This document shows, piece after piece, positions 53,338 through 63,999 of a stretch of 64,000 nucleotides of DNA. The notes below the pieces were generated by a model. It did no database searches. It was not told the DNA's origin and was given only the letters and a program-made list of their open reading frames with translations. Positions within the stretch are counted from its first letter, which is position 1. The number at the start of each line of letters is the position of its first letter. The translations under genes and the position numbers were made by a program. This DNA comes from Candidatus Nitrosopumilus sp. (GTDB lineage Archaea > Thermoproteota > Nitrososphaeria > Nitrososphaerales > Nitrosopumilaceae), in NCBI GenBank assembly GCA_003702525.1, contig REGJ01000001.1:56093-120092 (forward strand), written 5' to 3'.

Positions 53338-56001
53338 ATGGCAAAAACAAAACCAGTTTATGCATTTGAAGAGGCAGACAGCAAAAAACGAATGCTTCTA
53401 GGCGGAAAAGGGGCAGGATTAAGCGAGATGACTCGACTAAAACTCCCAGTACCTCCAGGATTTACAATTACAACTGAGGTTTGTAACAAGTATTATGAAA
53501 ACAATAGAAAACTTCCAAAAGATGTCATGCCATTAGTAATGAAAAACATCGAAAAAATAGAGAAAAAGACAGGAAAGAAATGGAATTCTACAAAGAATCC
53601 GTTACTGGTTTCAGTACGTTCAGGTGCTGCAATATCAATGCCAGGAATGATGGATACAATTTTGAATTTAGGATTAAATGAAAAAACAGTAGAAGGGCTA
53701 GCTTCACAAACAAAGAATCCACGTTTTGCATGGGATTCGTATCGAAGATTCATTCAATTATTTGGTAAAGTTGTATTTGGAGTCAATGATGAAAAATTTG
53801 ATCATGTTCTAGACTCTGCAAAGGACAAACAAAAAGTAAAAGACGATAGTCAACTAAATGTAGAATCATTAAAACAAATTGTATCAGAATATAAAAAAAT
53901 CTGTGAAAAACACACCAATAAAAAATTCCCAGATGCTCCAAATGAGCAATTAGGATTAGCAATTGAAGCTGTTTTTAAAAGTTGGATGGGAGAAAGAGCA
54001 ATAGTTTATCGTGAAAAAAATAACATTACAAAAGATATCGCAAATGGAACTGCAGTAAATGTTGTTACAATGGTATTTGGAAACATGGGAGATGACAGTG
54101 CAACAGGTGTAGTATTTACGAGAAATGGTCATAATGGTAAAAAAGAAATCGAAGGCGAATATCTAATCAATGCACAAGGTGAAGACGTTGTTGCAGGTGT
54201 TAGAACTGGAAAGAATGTTTCTTTGCTAAAAAAAGAGATGCCAAAATCTTACAAAGAATTAAGCAATGCATGTGCCAAATTAGAAAAACACTTCAGAGAA
54301 CCACAAGATATTGAATTTACAATTGAGCAAGGTAAATTCTATTTATTACAAACTAGAACTGCAAAAATGAGCGCAGGTGCACTAATCAAAACATCAGTAG
54401 ACATGGTAAAAGAAAAATTAATTGATAAAAACAAAGCACTTGCAAGAATTCCTGCACAGCAACTAGAAGCATTACTACATAGAACAATGGATGAATCCAA
54501 GGTTAAAAATCACAAACAGTTAGCAAAAGGAATTGCAGCATCACCAGGAGCAGCAAGTGGAATTGCAGTATTTGATGTGAAAAAAGCAATAGAATTAGGA
54601 GAAGCAGGAAAGAAGATTATTTTAATTAGAAAAGAAACAAAACCTGAAGACGTTCCTGCATTCTTTTCATCAGAAGGTGTTTTGACTAGTTTAGGTGGAA
54701 AATCATCTCATGCTGCAATTGTTTCAAGAGGAATGGGAAAACCATGTATTGTAGGATGTTCAGAATTAAAAATCAATTACGATAATAATACATGTAATGC
54801 AAATGGCATTACTGTAAAGGAAGGTGAAACAATCACCATTGATGGTAGTGCAGGCATAGTCCTTATCGGAGAAGTGCCAACTGTCGAACCAAAAGTAACA
54901 AAAGACTTTGAACAGATTTTAGGATGGGCTCAAAAAACTAAAGCATTAGGAATAAGAGCAAATGCAGATACACCTGAGGCTGCAAAACTTGCAAGAGAGT
55001 TTGGAGCTCAAGGTATAGGCCTATGTAGAACAGAAAGAATGTTCAATGCAAGTGATAGAATTGGTCTTTTCGTAGACATGATCATGGCTGAAAACATAGA
55101 AGAAAGATCCAAAGTTCTCAAAAAATTAGGAGCGTTACAAAAAAGTGATTTTATTCAGATTCTAAAAGCCATGGAAGGATATGAGGTAACAATTAGATTG
55201 TTAGATCCTCCACTACATGAATTCTTACCAAACCCTGAAGAATTGGCAGAGAAAATTCACAAACTAGAGAAATCAGAAGATACAAAAGAGCTTGAAAAAG
55301 CCAAAGTTGTTTTAAAAAGAGCAAGAGAATTGGCAGAGGTAAACCCAATGATGGGACATAGAGGAGTAAGAGTAGGTGTAACATATCCAGAAATTTATGA
55401 GATGCAGATTCGTGCAGTTTTTGAAGCACTAGTGGAATTGACAAAAAAGAAAGTAAAAGCACATCCACAGATTATGATTCCACAAATTAGCAGTATTGCA
55501 GAATTAAATCACATTAAGAAAATTTACGATGAAATTAAGAAAGAAGTTGAAACCAAAAACAAGATGAAATTAACAATTAACTTTGGTACTATGATAGAAG
55601 TAGTAAGAGCTGCTTTAACAGCAGATGAACTTGCAACTACTGCAGAATTCTTTAGTTTTGGCACTAATGACTTGACACAAGGAACATTTAGTTTTAGTAG
55701 AGAAGATGTCGAAGGGAAATTCCTTCCAGAATATATGGAAAAAGAACTACTTGAGAGAAGTCCATTCCAATCAATTGATGTAAACGGTGTGGGTAATCTG
55801 ATTGAAATTGGAATTACCAACGGTCGTGGAGTAAGAAAGAATATGGAAGTAGGAATCTGTGGAGAACATGGGGGAGACCCAAGTTCCATCAAATTCTGCC
55901 ATAAGGTAGGACTTAGTTATGTTAGTGCATCACCACATAGAATTCCTATTGCAATTGTTGCAGCAGCTCAGGCAGCAATTGAGAATCCAAAAAGAAAATA
56001 A
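53338..56001 (+). CDS. ppdK: Pyruvate, phosphate dikinase
   Basis: GGKSSHAAIVSRGMGKPCIVGC, GLCRTERMF, SFGTNDLTQ. Confidence 0.95.
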   Translation: MAKTKPVYAFEEADSKKRMLLGGKGAGLSEMTRLKLPVPPGFTITTEVCNKYYENNRKLPKDVMPLVMKNIEKIEKKTGKKWNSTKNPLLVSVRSGAAISMPGMMDTILNLGLNEKTVEGLASQTKNPRFAWDSYRRFIQLFGKVVFGVNDEKFDHVLDSAKDKQKVKDDSQLNVESLKQIVSEYKKICEKHTNKKFPDAPNEQLGLAIEAVFKSWMGERAIVYREKNNITKDIANGTAVNVVTMVFGNMGDDSATGVVFTRNGHNGKKEIEGEYLINAQGEDVVAGVRTGKNVSLLKKEMPKSYKELSNACAKLEKHFREPQDIEFTIEQGKFYLLQTRTAKMSAGALIKTSVDMVKEKLIDKNKALARIPAQQLEALLHRTMDESKVKNHKQLAKGIAASPGAASGIAVFDVKKAIELGEAGKKIILIRKETKPEDVPAFFSSEGVLTSLGGKSSHAAIVSRGMGKPCIVGCSELKINYDNNTCNANGITVKEGETITIDGSAGIVLIGEVPTVEPKVTKDFEQILGWAQKTKALGIRANADTPEAAKLAREFGAQGIGLCRTERMFNASDRIGLFVDMIMAENIEERSKVLKKLGALQKSDFIQILKAMEGYEVTIRLLDPPLHEFLPNPEELAEKIHKLEKSEDTKELEKAKVVLKRARELAEVNPMMGHRGVRVGVTYPEIYEMQIRAVFEALVELTKKKVKAHPQIMIPQISSIAELNHIKKIYDEIKKEVETKNKMKLTINFGTMIEVVRAALTADELATTAEFFSFGTNDLTQGTFSFSREDVEGKFLPEYMEKELLERSPFQSIDVNGVGNLIEIGITNGRGVRKNMEVGICGEHGGDPSSIKFCHKVGLSYVSASPHRIPIAIVAAAQAAIENPKRK

Positions 56002-56043
56002 TTCAGTATAGTTTAATAGAGATTTAGTTTTACTAAACCCAAA

Positions 56044-56601
56044 ATGCTTCCAAACGTAGAATCAATAAAGCAAATGAGACTGAAATTAGGAATAACTCAG
56101 AAAAAACTTGCTGGAATGGCTGGTGTTAGTACATCTATGATTAATCAAATTGAATCAGGACGAAGTCAACCAAGTTATGAGACTGCAAAAAAGATTTTTG
56201 AGAATCTATCAAACTTGGAGACTAGATCATCATCTCATAAAGCAGGTGATTTTTGTAGTCAAGACATTGTCAAGTTAAAACCATCCAACACACTGCATGA
56301 TGCAATCAAAAAGATGCACGAATTATCAATTAGTCAGATTCCAGTATTTGATGGAAAAGAGATAGTAGGAGTTGTGTCAGAAGACGGTATTGTCAAACAT
56401 CTTGCAGATGTTGGTGAGGCAGAACTAAAAAATGCAAAACTTGCAGACACAATGGATCCTGTTCCACCAACAGTAGACTTTGAGACACCTGCAAATGTTC
56501 TTGTTCCATTGATTCGTTATTCCAAATGTATTCTTGTAACAAAGAAATCAAAAATTATGGGAATCATTACTGCTTCAGATACACTAAAGATGATGGAATA
56601 A
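56044..56601 (+). CDS. HTH-CBS transcriptional regulator
   Basis: XRE-type LGITQKKLAGMAGVSTSMINQIESGRSQPSYETAKKI plus two CBS motifs. Confidence 0.85.
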   Translation: MLPNVESIKQMRLKLGITQKKLAGMAGVSTSMINQIESGRSQPSYETAKKIFENLSNLETRSSSHKAGDFCSQDIVKLKPSNTLHDAIKKMHELSISQIPVFDGKEIVGVVSEDGIVKHLADVGEAELKNAKLADTMDPVPPTVDFETPANVLVPLIRYSKCILVTKKSKIMGIITASDTLKMME

Positions 56602-56997
56602 TTACTTTGGGTGAGCACAAAGTTCAGCCAAAACACCGTGAAGTGATTTTGGATGAATAAAGGTAACTTTGGTTCCTGCAGAACCAGGTCTAATCTTTCC
56701 TAAGAATTGAACACCACATCCCTCCATTCTTTCAACTTCACCTTCGATATTGTCAGTTTCTAATGCCATGTGATGTAGTCCTTGGCCTTTTTTCTCTAAG
56801 AATTTTTTGATTGGGCTATCATCATTTGTTGGTTGCATCAATTCAACGCGACCGTTTTCTAAATGAATAATTGCAACTTTAACGCCTTCAGATTCTACTG
56901 TTTCAAATTCTACAGAATCAACACCTAGTGCTTCTTTGTAAATTTTGGCAGACTCTTCAACATCATTTACTGCAATTGCAATATGATCAATCTTCAT
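56602..56997 (-). CDS. mce: Methylmalonyl-CoA epimerase
   Basis: KIDHIAIAVNDVEESAKIYKEALG, GQGLHHMALETD. Confidence 0.92.
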   Translation of the reverse strand: MKIDHIAIAVNDVEESAKIYKEALGVDSVEFETVESEGVKVAIIHLENGRVELMQPTNDDSPIKKFLEKKGQGLHHMALETDNIEGEVERMEGCGVQFLGKIRPGSAGTKVTFIHPKSLHGVLAELCAHPK

Positions 56998-58596
56998 CTA
57001 GAATACCTCTTTTGGACGATACTCACCAAATACTTCACGGAATGCATTGCTAATTTCACCAGTAGTGGCAAAAGCTTTTGCTGCAGTAATTATGTAAGGC
57101 ATAAGATTTTCATCAGTATCAGCTGCGCTTTGCATTGCAGATATTGCTTTTTCCCATTTCTTTTTGTCTCTAGATGAGCGCAATTGTTTTAGTGCTTTTT
57201 TCTGTTGAATCTCTACTTTACCACCAATTCTAAGCAATTCTGGTTGTTTTTCTTCTTCAGCATATTTGTTAACACCAACTAGAACTCTTTCTCCATCATC
57301 AGTTTCTTTCTTTAAGCGATATGCATTTTGTCTAATTTCAGATTGGAAGAATCCTTTCTCAATTGCTTTTACAGAGCCACCCATCTTCTGAATCTTCTTA
57401 AGATACTTCCAAACACCATCTTCAATTTGATCAGTTAGTTCTTCAAGATAATAAGAACCGCCAAGTGGGTCTGCAGTCTTTGTTACTCCACTCTCATGGG
57501 CAACAATTTGCTGTGTTCTCAAGGCTATTTTTGCGGATTCCTGAGTAGGAAGTGCCAATGCCTCATCTCTAGAGTTTGTATGTAATGATTGAGTACCACC
57601 TGCAACAGCTGCCATTGTTTGAATTGCAACACGAATAATGTTGTTGTCAGGTTGCTGTGCAGTCAATGACTCACCACTAGTTTGAGTATGGAATTTTAGT
57701 TGTAATGATTTAGGATTTTTTGCATGGAACATTTCTTTTAGAATCTTTGCGTAAACTTTTCTTGCAGCTCTAAACTTTGCAACTTCCTCAAAGAATTCTA
57801 TAGTACAACAGAAAAAGAATGACAAACGTGGTGCAAAGTCATCAATCTTTAGTCCTTTGTCCAAACAAGTTTGAATGTATGCAATTGCATTAGCTAATGT
57901 GAATGCAACTTCTTGTGTTGCAGTACATCCAGCTTCTCTCATATGATAACCAGAAATTGATACAGGATACCATGAAGGAACATTTTCAGCACAGTAACCA
58001 ATCATGTCACCAATTAATCTCATTGAAGGTTGTGGAGGATAGATGTAGGTATTTCTTGCAATGTATTCTTTGAGAATATCATTTTGAGTTGTTCCACGTA
58101 GATCATGACTTTTGAATCCTTGTGATTCTCCAACTGCAATATAGTATGCAAGTAATGTTGATGCAGTAGAATTGATTGTCATTGAAGAACTTACCTTTCC
58201 AAGAGGAATACCATCAAAGGCAGTCATCATATCTTTAATTGATGTAATAGAAACACCGACTTTACCAACTTCGCCTTCTGCTTGAGGAGCATCGGAATCA
58301 TATCCGATTTGAGTTGGGAGATCAAATGCCATAGAAAGACCAGTCTGACCTTTTTCAAGCATAAACTTGAAACGCTCGTTTGTAAGTTTAGCATCGCCAA
58401 ATCCAGAATATTGTCTCATAGTCCAGAATCTGTCACGGAACATTCCAGGGTGAATTCCACGTGTAAATGGATATTTACCAGAATCTTCGGTAGGTCTCTT
58501 TTTTGTAGACTTTTGATAGATTCGTTTTACTGCAAAATTAGAATCAGTAAAGATTTTCTTTTCAGGTTGTTTTGATTTTGATTTTTTTGCCACCAT
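56998..58596 (-). CDS. mcmA1: Methylmalonyl-CoA mutase large subunit
   Basis: LPTQIGYDSDAPQAEGEVGKVGVS, GGTQSLHTNSRDEALALP. Confidence 0.94.
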   Translation of the reverse strand: MVAKKSKSKQPEKKIFTDSNFAVKRIYQKSTKKRPTEDSGKYPFTRGIHPGMFRDRFWTMRQYSGFGDAKLTNERFKFMLEKGQTGLSMAFDLPTQIGYDSDAPQAEGEVGKVGVSITSIKDMMTAFDGIPLGKVSSSMTINSTASTLLAYYIAVGESQGFKSHDLRGTTQNDILKEYIARNTYIYPPQPSMRLIGDMIGYCAENVPSWYPVSISGYHMREAGCTATQEVAFTLANAIAYIQTCLDKGLKIDDFAPRLSFFFCCTIEFFEEVAKFRAARKVYAKILKEMFHAKNPKSLQLKFHTQTSGESLTAQQPDNNIIRVAIQTMAAVAGGTQSLHTNSRDEALALPTQESAKIALRTQQIVAHESGVTKTADPLGGSYYLEELTDQIEDGVWKYLKKIQKMGGSVKAIEKGFFQSEIRQNAYRLKKETDDGERVLVGVNKYAEEEKQPELLRIGGKVEIQQKKALKQLRSSRDKKKWEKAISAMQSAADTDENLMPYIITAAKAFATTGEISNAFREVFGEYRPKEVF

Positions 58597-58603
58597 TATT
58601 TTC

Positions 58604-59521
58604 TCACTTTAACATTGATTTTGTAATTTTATCTCCTGCGTCAAAGGGGTCTATATCTTTTGATTGTAATTTCTTTAAATATTTTGCAAAGGTTTTATCA
58701 GAATCCAACATGTCATCAATCTTTTCTCGTATGTTATTTAAAACAATATCTTTTAGTTCTGCCTCTAATCTCTCTTGGTCCTTTTGTTTCTTTGATTTCT
58801 TTTTTAATGCCATCATTTTTTTAAGAGTTTTGGCAAATTCTGTGATTCCAGTGTTCTTTTTTACCGAAGTCTTGAGAATTGCAGGATTTCTTTCAGAATC
58901 CCCAATAAAATCACGGACTGCGTCAAATAGTTGGTTTGTTCCACTAAGGTCACTCTTGTTTACAAGATAGATATCCCCAATTTCAGTAAGACCCGCTTTG
59001 ATTGTTTGAATGCTGTCTCCAGTGTTTGGATTAAACACTACAACAGTAATGTCTGCAATGTTAGAAATTTCAACTTCAGTTTGTCCAGCTCCCACACTTT
59101 CAATAATGATTGGATTAAATCCTGCGTATTCTAAAACACGAATACTGTTTCGAAGAGAACGAGATACGGCTCCTGTTGCGCCACGAGATGCAATACTACG
59201 GATGTAAGTTCCAGAATCGGTTGATTCAGTCATTCTAACTCTATCCCCTAAAATTGCACCACCAGTAACATGACTAGTTGGATCTACAGCTAAAACAGCA
59301 GGTTTTGTGCCTAGTTTTTTCATTGCAACGGCAGTTTTGTTTATCAGGGAACTCTTTCCAGCTCCTGCAGGACCAGTAATTCCAATAATAATTGAAGTTC
59401 CAGTGTTTTTGAAAATTTTCTTTAGTAGTTTCTTTGATTCTTTTTGATCATTTTCAACTATAGTGATAGCTTTTGCAATTGCTCCACGTTTTCCTTTCTC
59501 TAAATCAACAAGCAAATCCAA
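58604..59521 (-). CDS. meaB: MeaB/ArgK-family GTPase
   Basis: GITGPAGAGKSSLINK, VAVDPTSHVTGGAILGDRVRM. Confidence 0.92.
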   Translation of the reverse strand: MDLLVDLEKGKRGAIAKAITIVENDQKESKKLLKKIFKNTGTSIIIGITGPAGAGKSSLINKTAVAMKKLGTKPAVLAVDPTSHVTGGAILGDRVRMTESTDSGTYIRSIASRGATGAVSRSLRNSIRVLEYAGFNPIIIESVGAGQTEVEISNIADITVVVFNPNTGDSIQTIKAGLTEIGDIYLVNKSDLSGTNQLFDAVRDFIGDSERNPAILKTSVKKNTGITEFAKTLKKMMALKKKSKKQKDQERLEAELKDIVLNNIREKIDDMLDSDKTFAKYLKKLQSKDIDPFDAGDKITKSMLK

Positions 59522-59564
59522 TACAAAATAGTCTTTTTAGGTGCAATAAAATCTTGTATGTGAT

Positions 59565-59972
59565 CTAAGGTCTTGAGTAAATCACAGGTGGTGCAGGATC
59601 ACCTAGTGGACGTATTTCTGTTTTTAATTGAACATGTCCTAGTTCAGGATGTTCCACTTCTAAAACAACAGGGTGAATTTCCCAACCATATTTTGGTTCA
59701 TTTGGGAACGGAACAATTTCTATAAAGTGAGAATTAGAAAATGATTTTTGAAATGTCTCTTCCATTCCAAGAATTTCCATAACTACAGAATCAGTTTTTT
59801 CAGATTTGTCTAAGAATTCAACTTCCACATGACCTGTATCATAGTATACCGCATTTACTTGAAACGTTTGACGAAGTTCATCCTTGTCATCAGAGCCGCC
59901 TCCAGTTAACAGCACTATAGCAAGAACAGTGAATACTCCAAGAAATATCGGGGAAAGTAGTTTTCTTGCCAT
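59565..59972 (-). CDS. Secreted/anchored hypothetical protein
   Basis: N-terminal TM. Confidence 0.65.
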   Translation of the reverse strand: MARKLLSPIFLGVFTVLAIVLLTGGGSDDKDELRQTFQVNAVYYDTGHVEVEFLDKSEKTDSVVMEILGMEETFQKSFSNSHFIEIVPFPNEPKYGWEIHPVVLEVEHPELGHVQLKTEIRPLGDPAPPVIYSRP

Positions 59973-59973
59973 G

Positions 59974-62466
59974 TTACCTGAATTCTTTTCTCATCTGACG
60001 CAGAAACTTTGAGTGAATTCTGATTTTTTCAATTGTCTGGGCCTGAGTTCTTTCAGTTCCAGGTGTGGGATGAGATTTGAAAAATGATTTGATATCTTGT
60101 TCCATAGAATCATCTGCAACTAGAGCAATACTAGCAACAATTCTATTGAATAATGGATTTCCATGTCCAACTTTTTTGCTCAGTTTGCCCCAATTTTTCT
60201 TTAGCCAAGGCCAAAGAATCTTCTTACCATGAGGGTTTGCAGCAATCTTCATGATTGGTAATTGCATGTTTTGAGAACGAACTTCAGATGTTTGAGAGAA
60301 TTGTAATGTCTTGATTAGTAGTTTTTCATCTTGGAAGCTACACATTGCACCCAAGAATCGGAGTTTCTCTTCAGTTGTTTTTGCTTTTTTGTATAATGTA
60401 ATAAATTGTGAGTGAGTTTTTGCATTACCAGTCCATGCAACAAGTGAAAATACAGGTTCTCTAATGTCAGGATGTAATGATGAAGGGTTTTTCAAAAACT
60501 CTTTGAATTTTTTCTGGGCCTGTTCTAATACATGTTCATCTCCAAGTTTTCCTAGCGCAAATATTGCAAATCCCCTCAGAAATGCATCAGTATGTTTATC
60601 TGTTTTTTGAGGAGTCCATCCAAGATTGGATAAAATCTTTCTAAAGTAATTGATGGCATAACTTCTGATTTGTTCTGTGTAATCTTCAAAGAATGTCAAC
60701 AGTGACAAAAAGTTGAGATTGTTTGCAACATTTGTTTGTGGAAGGTAAGAGTCTTCATCAAAATATGCATCTGAAAAGTCTAAATAGTTTTCAACATCTT
60801 CTTTTCCTGCAACACATAAGGCAAACAAATCGTTTTGTATTGCCCATCTATCAACGGGAGGAATTTGTTTTTGATCAACTAGCATTTTAAGATCAAGTAA
60901 AATGCCATCATCATATTTTACACGATAAAATCCTGTACGGCCAATGTTTGCAACAAATCCAGGTCCCTTAGGAGCTTTGACAGTCAGGGATTTTTTTGTC
61001 AAGAGTTTTGTTTGGGTTTCTTTTCCAAGACCATAGGTTATTGGAACATGCCACAATCCTTTCTGGGTTTTTTTGGTAGGCTCCATCAAAAAGCGATTCT
61101 GTTTGATAATCAAATCATTATTCTTTTGAGAGATATCAATTTGAGGAAATCCAGGCTGTTTTAGCCATGTATTGACCATGGAACTGACTGGCATTTTTGA
61201 TGCTTTGCCAATTGCATCCCACAAATCTTGTCCTTTGGCATTTCCATACTTGAATGTAGATAGATATTTCTTGAGACCAGTTCTGAAATTCTTTTCGCCA
61301 ACATAGTGCTCTAGCATTCGCAAAACACATCCACCTTTATCGTAGGATATAGCATCAAAGATTTCTCTAATTTCAGCAGGAGAGTTTACTGTAACATCAA
61401 TGGGGTGAGTTGTTTTTAGTGCATCCAATCCCATTGCAACATTCATTGCATCTTCAATGAATTGGTCCCAAAGATTCCATTCAGGGTAAAATTTGTCAAC
61501 AAACTTTGTTGCCATAAATGTGGCAAAGCTTTCGTTTAACCACAAATCATTCCACCACTTCATGGTAACAAGATTGCCGAACCATTGGTGTGCAATCTCG
61601 TGTGAAATTACTTCGGCAATGAACTGTTTTGTTCTTGTAGAAGATGTTTTAGGATCATAAAGTAGGATAGTCTCTCTAAATGTAATTGCACCCCAGTTCT
61701 CCATTGCACCTGCAGCAAAGTCTGGAATTGCAATTAAATCTAATTTGGGTAATGGGTATTTTATTCCAAAATATTTTTCATAAGAGTTTAGTAATTTCTT
61801 TCCAAGATCTAAAGAGTATTTTCCTTTGGATTTGTTTCCTATAGTTGTGACAACTCTAATCTGAACTTTACCAGCATTTCCAGTAAGATATTCAAATTCG
61901 CCAACACCAAGATAAATCAAATAAGTTGAGACAACGGGGGTCTTTCCAAATTTGTATAGTGTTTTGTTTTTGAGTTTTTTCTTGGATGTAACTGGCATGT
62001 TTGAAATTGCAGTGAATTTGTTTTCAGCAATAATTGAAATCTCAAATGTAGCCTTTGCTTCAGGCTCATCCCAGCAGGGGAATGCACGTCTTGCGTCTGC
62101 TGCTTCAAATTGTGTGGTTGCAAGATACTTTGTCTTTCCACCTTGTTTGTATTGACTTCGATAAAATCCAAGTAACCTATCATTTAGAATTCCTTGAAAT
62201 TCAAGATGGATTGTTGCTTTGCCCTTGATTTTTTCACCCAGTCTAATTGACAGTCTCTCTTTTTTCTCATCAGTCTTTGGAGCGGATTTTACTATTTTAG
62301 AGCCAGACTTTACAGTACAAGATGTAATTTTGATTTCTGCACAATCCATAGAGATGAGATTTGTTGATTTGTTGCAAGAAACAGTAATGGTTTCGGTTCC
62401 CAGGAATACGAATTTTTTAAGATCTGGCTCAAATGTTAACTCATAATTAATGGGTTTAACGTCCAC
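59974..62466 (-). CDS. M1-family aminopeptidase
   Basis: GAMENWGAITFRE, HEIAHQWFGNLVT. Confidence 0.93.
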   Translation of the reverse strand: MDVKPINYELTFEPDLKKFVFLGTETITVSCNKSTNLISMDCAEIKITSCTVKSGSKIVKSAPKTDEKKERLSIRLGEKIKGKATIHLEFQGILNDRLLGFYRSQYKQGGKTKYLATTQFEAADARRAFPCWDEPEAKATFEISIIAENKFTAISNMPVTSKKKLKNKTLYKFGKTPVVSTYLIYLGVGEFEYLTGNAGKVQIRVVTTIGNKSKGKYSLDLGKKLLNSYEKYFGIKYPLPKLDLIAIPDFAAGAMENWGAITFRETILLYDPKTSSTRTKQFIAEVISHEIAHQWFGNLVTMKWWNDLWLNESFATFMATKFVDKFYPEWNLWDQFIEDAMNVAMGLDALKTTHPIDVTVNSPAEIREIFDAISYDKGGCVLRMLEHYVGEKNFRTGLKKYLSTFKYGNAKGQDLWDAIGKASKMPVSSMVNTWLKQPGFPQIDISQKNNDLIIKQNRFLMEPTKKTQKGLWHVPITYGLGKETQTKLLTKKSLTVKAPKGPGFVANIGRTGFYRVKYDDGILLDLKMLVDQKQIPPVDRWAIQNDLFALCVAGKEDVENYLDFSDAYFDEDSYLPQTNVANNLNFLSLLTFFEDYTEQIRSYAINYFRKILSNLGWTPQKTDKHTDAFLRGFAIFALGKLGDEHVLEQAQKKFKEFLKNPSSLHPDIREPVFSLVAWTGNAKTHSQFITLYKKAKTTEEKLRFLGAMCSFQDEKLLIKTLQFSQTSEVRSQNMQLPIMKIAANPHGKKILWPWLKKNWGKLSKKVGHGNPLFNRIVASIALVADDSMEQDIKSFFKSHPTPGTERTQAQTIEKIRIHSKFLRQMRKEFR

Positions 62467-62567
62467 GATTCTGGTTTTCGGATACTCTTTAAGTAGATTT
62501 TCTATTAAATGTCCATTTCAGAAAATCAAATAAAGGTTTTAAAATATACTAAATATCAAGAAATACC

Positions 62568-62990
62568 ATGAAACAAAAAGCACAAACAAGAAGCATCAAG
62601 ATTCTAGTTGCAAAATTGGGTCTAGATGGACATGACAGAGGAGCACTTGTTTTGTGTAGGGCATTTAGAGATGCAGGAATGGAGGTAATCTATTCAGGAC
62701 TATTTGCAACTCCAGAGAGAGTAGCACAGATTGCAGAAGACGAAGACGTAGATGCCATTGCAATGAGTTTGCTTAATGGTGCACATGGGACACTATTCCC
62801 CAGAGTAGTCAAAGCCCTCAAAAAGAAAAAGATCAACGACGTCCTAGTTGTTGGCGGAGGAGTAATTCCAGAAATTGATCACAAAGATTTGATTAAAGGG
62901 GGGGTTGATCACGTATTTGGACCAGGAACGCCATTACCTACAATTATTGATCATATCAATACAGGTGTAGGTAAATTAAGAAAAATATAA
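62568..62990 (+). CDS. mcmA2: Methylmalonyl-CoA mutase B12-binding subunit
   Basis: KLGLDGHDRGA, VVGGGVIPEID. Confidence 0.93.
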   Translation: MKQKAQTRSIKILVAKLGLDGHDRGALVLCRAFRDAGMEVIYSGLFATPERVAQIAEDEDVDAIAMSLLNGAHGTLFPRVVKALKKKKINDVLVVGGGVIPEIDHKDLIKGGVDHVFGPGTPLPTIIDHINTGVGKLRKI

Positions 62991-63000
62991 GAAAAAAGAA

Positions 63001-63999
63001 TTATTCTGTGGAATCAGGCCACATCATTTTACGCATTTCTTTACCAACTTTTTCAATTTGGTGTTCGTCATATTGTTTCATGTATTTGTCAAATGCATCT
63101 TTGCCGTTTTTCTGATATTCAGAAATCCACTCGTTGTTGAATGTACCATCTTGAATCATGGTTAGAACTTTTTTCATGTTCTCTTTGTTTGCAGAATCCA
63201 TTACCATTGGTCCACGTGTTAAACCACCATATCTTGCAGTCTCACTAACACGTCTCCACATTCCATTGATTCCATATCTTTGAATCATATCTACAATGAG
63301 TTTGAGTTCATGTAAGACTTCAAAGTATGCAATTTCTGGTTGGTATCCTGCTTCAACTAGAGTTTCAAATGCATTTGTTACCATGGAAGCTGCACCACCA
63401 CAAAGGTCTGCTTGCTCACCAAACCAATCAGTCTCTACTTCTTCTTTGAAAGCAGTTTTGATTAATCCAGCTCTTGCACTTCCAATTGCTTTTGCAATTC
63501 CCAATGTTCTATCCCAAGCTTTTCCTGTAAAGTCTTGTTCAACTGCAACAATAGCTGGAGTTCCAAAATTATCAAGATATGTCTCTCTTACTTTGGAGCC
63601 AGGTCCTTTTGGTGCAATCATGATTAAATCAACATTGTTTGGGGCTTCAATCCATTTCCAATAGATTGCAGCTGCATGAGAAAATGACAATGCTTTTCCT
63701 TCAGAAAGATTTGGTCCGATTTCATCTTTGTATACTTGACCTTGAATCATGTCTGGAATCAAGATGTGAATAATGTCTGCTTGTTTTGTGGCATCAGCTA
63801 CTGACATTACCTTGTGACCATCAGCTTCGGCTTTTTTCCAGCTATTACCGCCTTCTTTAAGACCAATTATGACATTAAGACCAGAGTCTTTCATGTTGTT
63901 TGCTTGTGCGTCACCTTGGATTCCATAACCAATTACAGCAATGGTTTGATCTTTTATTGGATCAAGGCTGATATCGGTATCTTTCCATGTTTGTGCCAT
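63001..63999 (-). CDS. ilvC: Ketol-acid reductoisomerase
   Basis: VIGYGIQGDAQANN, APKGPGSKVRETY. Confidence 0.94.
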   Translation of the reverse strand: MAQTWKDTDISLDPIKDQTIAVIGYGIQGDAQANNMKDSGLNVIIGLKEGGNSWKKAEADGHKVMSVADATKQADIIHILIPDMIQGQVYKDEIGPNLSEGKALSFSHAAAIYWKWIEAPNNVDLIMIAPKGPGSKVRETYLDNFGTPAIVAVEQDFTGKAWDRTLGIAKAIGSARAGLIKTAFKEEVETDWFGEQADLCGGAASMVTNAFETLVEAGYQPEIAYFEVLHELKLIVDMIQRYGINGMWRRVSETARYGGLTRGPMVMDSANKENMKKVLTMIQDGTFNNEWISEYQKNGKDAFDKYMKQYDEHQIEKVGKEMRKMMWPDSTE

